From assembly GCA_032718475.1 (NCBI GenBank), contig JAUCBJ010007298.1, forward strand, positions 16,253 through 80,252: DNA of 64,000 bases, written 5' to 3'. The stretch is from Nemertoderma westbladi. Its lineage: Eukaryota; Xenacoelomorpha; Nemertodermatida; Nemertodermatidae. The notes under the pieces are model-generated. The model saw only the letters and a list, made by a program, of their open reading frames with translations. It did not search any database and had not been told where the DNA came from. Each line of letters begins with the position of its first letter. Position 1 is the first letter of the stretch. Shown here piece by piece: positions 22,222-31,180 of this stretch. The position numbers and the translations under genes were made by a program.

Positions 22222-23443
22222 AGATATGAATCTACGCGCAATACATGAAGGGCTATACAGGGAGCGCTACAATCCAGGATACGAATGTCAATTGCTTAGG
22301 GATGTGACCCATAAGACCATGAGTTGTAAGCATTGGCAAGCATTGCCTAAACAAGATCGGATAGCCTACGCAGATACAAACGGACTATGTCATCGATGCG
22401 TGGTAGAGGGACACAGATTCGGAGAGTGTAGAGAAACACCGATAGGATACGATGAGACTGGAGGCCAAACTATGGCTATGAGCACAATGGGAGCAAGGAG
22501 AAAGAGGAAAGTACTACTCGGGGTAGTACCAGTGAGGATAACAGGAGAGAGCGGTCGATCAGTTACGACGTTGATGCTGGTCGACAGCGGAGCAGCCTTC
22601 ACGCTGGTGGAGAATTGGGTGGTCGAGGAGATAGAGTTACAGACGAGGTCGAGTAGGATGGCAGTAACTACTATCTCGAGCAAGGATGAGGTCCTGGAGA
22701 TGAGAACGGGACGGTGCGAGATATCAGCAATAGCACCAGGATGTGATTATGGGGCAACCATCGACCCCATACAGGTAATATAATCAATTAACATAAACAC
22801 CAGGCGACCCACCAGGATCGAGGTCGAGCAATACCGGTTCCTAGACGATATCAATTTCTCAATACCGGAAGTGGACATCTCGAAGGTATCCATCATAGTC
22901 AGAATGGATTGTCCGACGGCCCACGAGAGAGTAAGGACCATATTCGGAGAGAATAAGCAGCGGGATCCGACGGCGATTCTCACGCCGTTCGGATGGACGC
23001 TTAGCGGCCCAATTAAAACCAAGATTCCATTCAGGGTGTCGGAGACATCAGGGTGCATGCTATCAGGCACCATTGAGGACATTGAGGAGAAACCAGAGAC
23101 GGGCGATGGGGAGGTCCCATGTGAGAAGCGGCCCGGGGAAGGATACCAGGAGTTGGGTATGGATCTGGAACCACACATAGTGGAGCGTGGTGAAAGGATA
23201 GAGGATAGTTCCAGAAAAATACCGTCAGTAGATGAATTAGGAAGGGAAGCTACAGCAAGAGAGTGGGCAGAGGAGAATGGATTCGACGCGGAAGACTTAG
23301 AGACGATGGGATGGAACAAGGATGTTCCTGGCAAGTATCGGTATGAGGAAGGAGAAGAGTGGACGGCGAGATGTCCGGAGAAGTGTCCGGAGGAGACACT
23401 GGTCCGGATGAGAGGCATACCGAAAAGGGGGGAGGTCAAATAA
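22222..23443 (+). pseudogene. BEL/Pao gag zinc knuckle and protease, continuation of 10487-10994
   Basis: The frame picks up from the split gag with no loss. Zinc-knuckle-like CHRCVVEGHRFGEC is followed by an aspartic protease active site, LMLVDSGAAFTLV (Asp-Ser-Gly), which in BEL/Pao elements cuts the polyprotein. A stop at 22783 is followed by the rest of the protease/connection region in another frame (KQRDPTAILTPFGWTLSGPI, a common BEL motif). After about 23050 a Glu/Gly-rich tail runs to a stop at 23441. RT and later domains are missing. Together with 9825-10994 this was one element before element 1 arrived. Confidence 0.85.
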
Positions 23444-24357
23444 GAAGACAGGGTGGAAAGGGATAGGATTAGTATAATCCATTCCGTTCTATCTATTCTT
23501 CCGATTTCTTTTCATTCTACCGCCAGGTGACGACAAGATGAAGGGTGGCATTTTGCTGCCAGGGGACCATAAGGAAATCAAGAAGGAGACCGAAAGACCC
23601 GATTTTAGGGTAGTGGAGGTGGGAGAATCAATTCTTGAGAGTTGGAATTGGCAAGGAGAGTGTGGCGAAGGATAAGAGGACCTACAGGGGGGCAGTGGGA
23701 GAGTGCCTGCTGGAAGAATCGCCCTTGAAGTTTAGTCATCCAATATGTTGGACTGAGGGGGGTGGGAATGAGGGCGAGATGCCATTTTCACACATAAATA
23801 AAATATGTAGTCTGCTTGTCTGCCACAAGCCGATGGACTGGGGCAAGTTCCGGAGGGAGCACGGAGCGGGCACAGGACATTGTGGAGCAGTGACGATGGG
23901 CCAGCTCATGAGGCTTGTCTGCCACAAGCCGATGGACTGGGGTAAGCTCCGAGAGGAGTATGAGAGGAGTACAAGGGAAGTATGGAGAGGAGGTGTTGGC
24001 GCGTGAGGAAGTGAGAGGAGTGCAATTCAAGCATGGGGAGCGAGCAGTGAGAGAGAGAGTAAGGGACAAAGGGATCCGAGAGTGAGATTAGAGGGAATTA
24101 AGAGTGAGGTTTTTTGAAAATTGTGTGAAGAGAGTCCACAATTGTCTCAAACGGAGATGTCAGATACCTTGGTGCAACATAGGTTGCGATTGCACCAAGG
24201 AGGGGTGGCAATATCATACCCAGGGGGGGCGGCCTGGAAAGCCAACCCCGAGAAAACAACTCCACCCCACACCCGATAGTAGATTGGGTTCCAGCGGAAT
24301 TGAAGCGCACTTGAGGTTGATGCTATCTTCTCACCGGGAAGATAGCATGGGGGGGAG
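23444..24357 (+). mobile_element. Remnant of an exonuclease-type LTR element (internal 3' part)
   Basis: Near 23820 and again near 23915 the translation reads LVCHKPMDWGK, preceded the second time by CGAVTMGQL. Both match the exonuclease ORF of element 2 (CGAVAMGQL...LVCHKPMDWGKF). From about 24190 to 24357 the sequence closely matches, in reverse, 26847-27010 of element 2, including a hairpin and the polypurine tract. The piece is thus the decayed 3' internal part of a sister element in plus orientation, adjoining its LTR. The left part (23444-23800) is unassigned. Confidence 0.7.
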
Positions 24358-25025
24358 TATAAGTGGATTGAAATTCCACTTCATTACCCACCAGAAAATG
24401 GGATAGTGGCATTTTAGCAATATGTTGGGGATACGAGATTACCAATATCAATCTCGTATCACAACCAACATTGGGGGGGGGGGGGCAACACAAGCCCCGA
24501 AGCCACATAGAAAGGAAGGTTAGAGGTCAAACCACCTCGGAGGGAATACAGCTAGTAAAGGCTAGCAGCGGAGGGGAAACACTCCCAGAGAGTGCCAGGG
24601 TGACAAGTAGTATATTAGCCAATAGAGGGGAGGGAAGCACGTGATAGGGAACAGGAAAGCATCCATTGGGTAGAAGGCCAAAGTAGAGTAAGAAAGTAGA
24701 GTAAGAGGTGAAAGCAATATTCAATCTGTTAATCATATATTATCAGTCTATACCGGTTTACCAATCAGTTGTGCTATTCAGTCTATTTAGTGCAGACCGG
24801 CAATAGTTTTAGACCGTCATCGGCACCACCATACCGGTAAATATTTTATATGTATCTTCTGCATCTATTAATCTGTGCTATCATCGCGTACCTTAATTAA
24901 TATCAAAGTCAACAGCAACTCATACTGTTTTCCTAGTCGGCTTCGGCCAAAGCCAGTAGCACAATCCCTAGCATAACGGTGACGCGTACTTCAACAACCC
25001 GGTCGGGATCTTTGATCCCATCACA
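24358..25025 (+). repeat. Diverged LTR related to element 2's LTR (about 668 bp)
   Basis: It starts right after the polypurine run GGGGGGGAG and ends GGATCTTTGATCCCATCACA, like the element 2 LTR end (GGATCCCTCTTGGATCCCGTCACA in its own sense). Inner blocks around 24415-24480 and the AGTGC...CCGG end region also resemble it. The first bases are TATAAG, not TG, so the 5' terminus has mutated or is misplaced by a few bases. It is either a 3' LTR or shared with the coding region at 25026. Confidence 0.6.
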
Positions 25026-26315
25026 CAGAGGCGTGAGAAGCCATTCAATTCTTGCCGATGGTGATGTTGGCGGATCATGGGAACATCGACTGCTTAAGGG
25101 AAGCATGCGAAGTTCCTGCGTGATGTTCCGATGCAGATAACGGACTATGACACATTGGATAAGATTGGAGCTCCGGGGAAGGAGAGTAAGTTATTCGGTT
25201 GGTTAGACAAATACATAAAGTTATGGGTCGCAGTGGCTACGTTCCCAGTCGACGAGGAGGTAGACCAGGTGTGGTTGAGGAGGAAGGGTTCCTATACCCA
25301 GTACGACGACCCCAAGGCTATTGAGCGCATGTGGACCCCATCTGACGAGATTCAGCGCCAATGGAGAAAGGCAGAGGAATCCTTGGAGGATTGGCGTCTA
25401 ATGTTTTATGACAACGAGGGAGGGTCTCACCAGGAATGCTTGACCAGCAAATGTTTTCAAGTTCGAGCGGCCGACAGCGTGACCCACATGTTTATGCGTG
25501 TGAGGGCGGACCGGGATAGACCGGAGCCCATTATAACGACGCAATATAGGCGCGGGAAGGATCCCCGAGAACAAATCTTAGAGGTATGTAGACAAGGGGG
25601 TATGCATGGAGCGGAGCGGATCGACGCTAGGATGTTACCCAAGAAGGTTAAGGAGGCGATCCTTAACCAAGATTATGTCAAGGTGGGATCAGGTGTCCAG
25701 AGCGATCTGGAGAGTGATTTCAACGCTATGGCGGACCTGGAGGATCGATTGCCAAGACCGTTCATTGACACAAAGCTATTATTGCTATGGGTGCAGGACA
25801 TTGGGATTTATAGGGAGTACCCCAATTCTGTTAAGACTGGTATGGGTTTTATAGCACATTTATTATATAATTGGGACTTCAAGTTAAAGACACAGAAGAA
25901 ATACGAGGAGGCGTACGGTGAATATAACACACCGCCGGGAGCTGAGTTCAAATCCCATTTCAAGCGGCAAGCGTTGGTATATTGGAACATCTGCACAACA
26001 CCCCGTGCTTCGTTGCGATATTATTTGGTGTTGGAGTCAAACACAGTAACTTGCCTAATTATGGACATAGTCGTGAGAGTTTTGAAGCACCATCCGTTGG
26101 TATTGTTTACTTTGTTCCAGATCAGCAACCCTTAACCGGAGGGGATGACATTGTTCTAGATATTGGGAAGGAAGGAAGCGCGAAACTGATTGGAGACGTC
26201 ATATATGAGAGGGCTTGGTTCCCGCAAGCGCGTAGATGTAAGTTGTGCGGTAGCACGAGACACAGTCAGAAGACATGTGACGCTGTGGTAGAAGCAGCGT
26301 ACAAGATTTGCCGTT
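25026..26315 (+). pseudogene. Element 3: exonuclease-like plus zinc-knuckle protein, 5' part
   Basis: The ATG at 25131 opens 334 codons. LPKKVKEAIL then KVGSGVQSD, FIDTKLLLLW and VYWNICTTPRASLRYYL resemble the second and third motifs of RNase D/EXD1-like 3'-5' exonucleases, and align with element 2's LPKAVRVLL...KVGSAIRED. A frameshift near 25985 moves to a frame leading to a first zinc knuckle, CKLCGSTRHSQKTC. Coding continues across element 2 at 34300 in the same frame. Just upstream of 25131, related-looking coding text (DHGNIDCLREAC) sits in another frame, so the gene starts further left and is broken. The nuclease function is inferred from motifs only. Confidence 0.55.
26311..26315. other. 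Target-site duplication CCGTT, left
   Basis: Precedes the element 2 LTR and is repeated at 34295-34299. Confidence 0.9.
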
Positions 26316-26846
26316 TGTGACGGGATCCAAGAGGGATCCCGGTTTATCCGGTTTTAGTTCACGCGTCCCCGCCGTGTATAAAGAGTGAATAAGTTCGTGC
26401 TGTTTGTCGTATATAATATGATATGCAGATATAGATATAGATATATTGTCGTATACGGAAGGCGGGATACGGTAACTAAAGTCCCGGTCCTTCCCTATCT
26501 AAAACTATGTAACCTAATCTAGCACCGGTATTGCACTGAGATAACTGAATTGGTATGATTACTGCCAAGTGGCTATATTGCACGGTTGGCCTTGTTACTC
26601 TACATAATCGATGTCTTTCCCCCCTTTGATTGGTTGATACCCTTGTTGGCGCCCTTTGGAGTGTTCCCGTTCACTCCACCTATTCTCTCTGGGTTAGGGG
26701 TTTGGCCCCTGACCCTCATTGTGTGCTTCTCCTTCCCATTCTTATTGGGATGCCACGAGTTGGTTAATTACCCAATCTCGTGGCTCCCAATATTGCTTAT
26801 CGGCTTATAACTTTATGGGGTGTTAGCGGGATTGAATAAGCTAACA
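26316..26846 (-). repeat. Element 2 3' LTR (531 bp)
   Basis: Minus sense starts TGTTAGCTTATTCAATCC and ends GGATCCCGTCACA. The first 26 bases fold back (TGTTAGC...GCTAACA). A second hairpin, CCACGAG...CTCGTGG, lies at about 26752-26786. Confidence 0.95.
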
Positions 26847-26887
26847 CTCCCCCCCATGCTATCTTCCCGGTAAGAAGATAGCATCAA
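26847..26887 (-). promoter_or_regulatory. Polypurine tract and conserved hairpin
   Basis: In element sense, GATGCTATCTT...AAGATAGCAT forms a stem with a CTTACCGGG-type loop and is followed at once by TGGGGGGGAG and the LTR. The sister remnant at 24319-24357 has the same arrangement. This is probably the plus-strand primer with an RNA structure beside it. Confidence 0.65.
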
Positions 26888-27550
26888 CCAAAAAGTGCGC
26901 TACAATCCCGCTGGATCCCGATCTAGTATCGGGTGTGGGGTGGAATTCTTTTCTCTCGGAGCCGGCTTTCCAGGCCGCCCCCTATGGGTATGATAACGCT
27001 ACCCTGTGTGCCTGGCGTCTCATGTCGGGCCGATCGCGCTCACCTCTCACGCAACTTTTGTTTCCCCAACACTTCCGCCCTATCTCTTCTTCACTCTCAT
27101 TCTAACTCTCTCACACTCGGACTTCCTCGTCCCTCACTCAGCCTCTTATTCTCCCCCCCCCACACTAGAATTGCGTCCGCACTCTCTCCGCACTCCGCAC
27201 TATTACTCCGTCCCTCAACCTCACTTCGACTACCTAATCCCTTCAGACGAATCTCCCCCCCTCTTGTGCCGTCGCACTCAAGAAGTGTGAAATTGTCTGG
27301 TGTCTCGTCCATAGTGCCATAGTCAGTTATCCCCCAGTCCCAGTAGCTAATTGAGAAAGGTTGTATGACTATAGTACTTACTCCCAGCGTATATTTGTAG
27401 ATTACTAATTACTACATACCTAGATACGAATTGCACTTATATGATTATTTGCATTAATTAAATTTGTACTTAATAGTTCGTACGTCCCACGCGGCGCCTT
27501 CCAGGCGTACCACGTCCAAGTCCCAGTCTCTATCCCTCGACTCTGGGAAC
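26888..27550 (-). other. Element 2 3' untranslated region
   Basis: There is no supported ORF between the zinc-knuckle stop at 27551 and the hairpin. The portion to about 27010 is shared with the sister remnant at 24190-24320. The rest is C/T-rich on the plus strand (many CTCTC runs). Confidence 0.65.
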
Positions 27551-28651
27551 CTATCTATTCCTCTGGGGATAGTTCCCCCTGGCGTCCTCTTCCCTGGGCC
27601 GTTTCTTGGTTATCACCGTTCCTCTGGCATCATCCGCTTTCTGCTTTCGGACCTTCGCCGCCACCTCCTTGCTGATCCCGGTCGTTGGCTCCTTGGGTGC
27701 TGGTGTTATTAGTGCCCGATATCGCTTCGCCGGTGGCCCCTCAGAGTGGCCCGGTTGTCTCCCTCTGGTGGCGTCCCATAGGATCATTTTCATTGCCTTT
27801 GGTACGTGCTCCGCCAAGAAATCCCTAAACTCCCTTCGGTTCTCTGGCGTCCACCTGTCCAAATACCTTTGCGTGTTCATCACTCCAGCGTACGACGCCG
27901 CCGTTGCTACCTCTTGGTAGGTAAACGGTAGCCTCCGCTTTATGATTTCCATGTGAGTCTCCTGATTGATAAGGAAGAAACCCCACTTGAACTCCTGGGC
28001 CTTCATGCGCTGGCGCGTCATGGCCCCGACGTCGGCCCACTCCTCGAATCTTGTGAACTTCTCCTCGTCGTTCATCCAGTCGCACTTGCGTCCGTAGTGT
28101 CCCCGAAAGTGGCACTTTGGACATCGGTTATGCAACCGTGGACACGCCCCCATCCTGTGGCTTGGTTCTCTGCAGAAGAGACAAAAGGTTCCCTGTTGGA
28201 ACCGGTATAGGCAGCTGCTTTCCCGATTGGTCTGTCTCCCACAGTAGTCGCAGCCGAGTACCAATGTCTCCCGTCCCACCTCGTCTTTCGTCCCAAGCGA
28301 TCTCTGCGGTCTGTGGAGTCGCTGGTAGGCAAACTTCTCTACGTTGGTCTCTCTATCTACGTCGATCTCTCCGCCCCTCTCGGGCATCGTTTCCCCGAAT
28401 ACTATCCGTGGTGCCGTCCCCGGTTGCTCGCCCAACCTGATGGTGCTCCCCGCGAAATCCATCGCCGGCTCCTCGTGCACCCAGGTCCGCTTACCGGATC
28501 TGTTCCAGAAGGCCCTCACCCCACTGGCCGTCACCACCCTTCCGCCAACCCAGTCCGTGTCCGAGTGGCCTATCCTCTCGATGGGCGGCATCTCTCCGAA
28601 CTCGTCGTCGTCGTCCTCCTCTTCTCCAATCCCGGTATCCCGATGGGTCCA
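27551..28651 (-). CDS. Element 2 triple zinc-knuckle protein
   Basis: The ATG at 28591 gives 346 codons, and the frame is open back to an in-frame TAG at 28652-28654. Three Cys/His clusters follow one another: CDYCGRQTNRESSC, CLFCREPSHRMGAC and CPKCHFRGHYGRKC. These resemble the triple knuckle of BEL/Pao nucleocapsids. A helical region (LPFTYQEVATAASYAGVMN, then RYLDRW) and a Lys/Arg-rich tail (KKRPREED) come next. The same order is seen in element 3 and at 61465-62469. A role in binding element RNA is likely from the motifs. The stop at 28652 separates it from an open block in the same frame (28655-28939) that overlaps the exonuclease ORF's end. Confidence 0.7.
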   Translation of the reverse strand, partial: WTHRDTGIGEEEDDDDEFGEMPPIERIGHSDTDWVGGRVVTASGVRAFWNRSGKRTWVHEEPAMDFAGSTIRLGEQPGTAPRIVFGETMPERGGEIDVDRETNVEKFAYQRLHRPQRSLGTKDEVGRETLVLGCDYCGRQTNRESSCLYRFQQGTFCLFCREPSHRMGACPRLHNRCPKCHFRGHYGRKCDWMNDEEKFTRFEEWADVGAMTRQRMKAQEFKWGFFLINQETHMEIIKRRLPFTYQEVATAASYAGVMNTQRYLDRWTPENRREFRDFLAEHVPKAMKMILWDATRGRQPGHSEGPPAKRYRALITPAPKEPTTGISKEVAAKVRKQKADDARGTVITKKRPREEDARGNYPQRNR

Positions 28652-28776
28652 CTATGTCCCTTCCCGCCTTGGCTCTCGCCCGTAGCTCTCCATCCTTCTA
28701 GCTCCCTTAACTTCCTTGGCGGTTGGTCGCCCTCGGCGCCCGCTGGTATGGGCATCGTTTGCAACCCCGACGTCGA

Positions 28777-30039
28777 CTATTTCGGCGATCCCACCGTCCA
28801 TCCCAATTCTCGCCCTGGAGACTCCCCCGAACTCCCTGATGAAGTCCAATGAAGTTCGTCTAGGCCTGCCTGTTCCTCGAAGCCGTAACTCTGTGTCCTG
28901 GACTCCTCTTCCCTCTCCTCTGCTTCTATCCTCTCCCATCTAGCGACTTCTTCCAGTCGCTTTGCTTCTCGTCTATCCGTCTCTAGCTGCTCCCATCTCT
29001 GATACGGTGTATCTGTCTCCCCGTCTACCAGATGTCGGCTGTTGTAGTACACCGACTCACCCTTCAGCCCCGGGTGGTCTACCAGACCGTCAATGGCCGT
29101 CTTAAAGGCTCTCCTGTAGCTTAGGGGTGATCCCGATAACAGAAATGCCCCTGGTTCCCTCTCGATAACCACGGTCATGAATAAGTTAAGCAAACTTATC
29201 ATCATCCAGTCCTCCTGCAGGATATATCGCTTCTGATATACCTTTATCGCTCCCCTGCGGAACTGATATACCTCCTGCTTTCCCGGTCTCGCTCCCCACT
29301 TTAGCGAGTTCGCTAGTTCTGCTCCGTATTCTTCCCTAAACTTCCCCCAATCCATCGGTTTGTGGCATACGAGCCCCAATAATTGGCCCATCGCCACCGC
29401 CCCGCATTGGCCTGTGTTTTCGACTACCCCCAACCCATCCGGTGCCGTCATAGCCATAAAGACTTTCTGCATATCCAGGAGGTTGGTGGCGTCCTCGCGA
29501 ATCGCCGATCCCACTTTCGTCGTCGACTTCTCTCTTAGTAAGACTCGTACCGCTTTCGGTAACCGGTTTAATTTCGGCCCGTCCTTCTTCCCATACGTTC
29601 CTAGATCGAATAAGAAGATGTCCCCATTTGGCGCGGCCAAATGTAGGAGTATGGTCCTGGCCGACCCCGCAGTTCCTCGTCTCGAACCCGCCTCGTCTTC
29701 CACGGTTCCCTCATCATCTAGGATCATATATCCTCCTCTGTTGACGGACTCTATGAATCTCTTCCAGTCCTTCCTCGGTGATTCCCTCGGGTACTTCGGA
29801 ATCCCGAACTTCGCCTCGTCCCCTTTCACCACGTAGTGGAAGTGTTACCCGTAGGTCCCGACCAGCCGCTGTTCGTGCATCTCCCTGAAGTGATCCTGCA
29901 GCGCTCGCGCCGCGTGACCCCTTTCCAACCTCTCGTAGTATCCTCTCGTCTTCTCTTCCGGATGCCTCTCGGTGAAATCCACCAGTATCTCCTTTCCTCC
30001 TGACTCCGCCTTTCTCTTTCTGATCAACTTACTCGCCAT
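28777..30039 (-). CDS. Element 2 exonuclease-like protein (RNase D/EXD1-like)
   Basis: An ATG at 30039 opens 64 codons to a TAA at 29845; the same frame continues to 28777 for about 355 codons with no early ATG. MILDDEG offers an Asp-x-Glu (Exo I). ILLHLAAPNGDIFLFDLG and LPKAVRVLLREKSTTKVGS then IREDATNLL match Exo II of DEDD 3'-5' exonucleases. The Exo III Tyr/Asp is unclear (LQEDWMMISLLNLF lacks the expected Asp), so catalysis may be impaired. CHKPMDWGKF is also found in the remnant at 23820. An acidic/Arg helix ends the protein. This is unusual cargo for an LTR element. Activity is inferred, and the TAA is either a mutation or a recoding site. Confidence 0.6.
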
Positions 30040-30075
30040 TCCGAACGTTCACTCGCTCACCTGCAAGGTGGTGCC

Positions 30076-31041
30076 TTACCGTAACTCGATCCTCGTTTTC
30101 AACGCATCGATCAACGTGGCCATCCCCATCGCCTGTGCTTCCAATGGATTCGATGGGTGCTGTATAGTTTCTCCTGTCTGGTGCGTTCCGTCTGTCCTAT
30201 TTCTTGACTTTCTCTGACTTGGGTATGTCATCGGGGGTAGCGGCCCCCTCCATATTTCTGTGTCACACGACCTATTCTCATCCAAGGGTCTCGTTGTTCT
30301 TGCTCCTATCGGGGTATATTGTTGATATTGTGATGGGGGAATGTCACCCTGTCCCCCCCCCCCCCCCCCCCACCGGTATGTTTGGTACTGGGGTTGATGT
30401 TAATATGTTGGGGCCCATGCACCTATCCGCAATAATTCCCCCCTCCCCTGGGTATATGTTATGTCCCTGCATGCTGTAGTCATACTGCTGTGCTGGTACC
30501 GGTATAGGCCTATCAGCCTCTGGCCTACCCGCTGGTATGTATTCCGCGACTTCCGGGTTTAATCCCGTTGTCCACGCTATCCTATCGCCTACATTGCCTC
30601 TCTCAGTATGGCCTATGGTATGTGCAGTAAGGCCTACAGTATGTCCTACAGTCTGCATGTGTTGTTCGGGATCGAAGTTTATTCTTCTCGAATAATCCTC
30701 CCCGCAGCTACCGTATTCTCGATCGATAGGTGTATTCCGTCGGAAAGTTTCTCTTCGACCCCCCTCTCTACTGTTCTCATCTTCGTACCGGTACATCGCG
30801 TACCCCTCTCTCGGCGCGTAGTGCGCCTCGCCGGGTCGCATCTCTCCGGGGCGACAGCAATCTTCCGGAGTCCGACCCCACTGACTCTCTGTTCTCATCT
30901 CGACCACCGACGGCTCGCTATCCGTCCTCGCTCTTCTATCGTTCCGCGATACCTCTACTACTATCTTCTCTTCTTCTCCTTTCAGTGGAGTATTCCCGCT
31001 CGTGAGATCTCTCGTCGACCTCCCGGTTAAACCCTACTGTT
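30076..31041 (-). CDS. Element 2 unknown ORF interrupted at a poly-G tract
   Basis: The frame is open from about 31041, with the first in-frame ATG at 30898 (...VVEMRTESQWG...). It runs to a 19-bp G tract (C on the plus strand, 30353-30371), after which reading continues in another frame to 30076 (...ALKTRIELR). The protein is rich in Arg, Glu, Gly and Pro, with a repeat-like HTVGLTAHTIGHTERG stretch. No domain was recognised. Length change in the homopolymer would move the frame, so this copy's break may be a sequencing or slippage effect. Confidence 0.4.
30353..30371. repeat. Poly-C tract, 19 bp
   Basis: An uninterrupted C run within an element 2 coding region, encoding poly-Gly on the minus strand and marking a frame break. 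Confidence 0.95.
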
Positions 31042-31180
31042 CTTCTTCCCTCTTCTGATCGGGCTCGACGCTTCGTCCGCCCTCTCACGACGTCAACCTG
31101 TCTCTCTCTGCTCGGTCGCACGCCGCTGGGGATACTCGCAATCCCCCTATTACTTTCCGTCGCCGGTTGTTGCGGTTTAC

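Noticed and set aside
26586-26810. Hydrophobic ORF in the element 2 LTR (also 34034-34258)
   Set aside because: On the antisense strand of the element and within the LTR; kept only by LTR identity.
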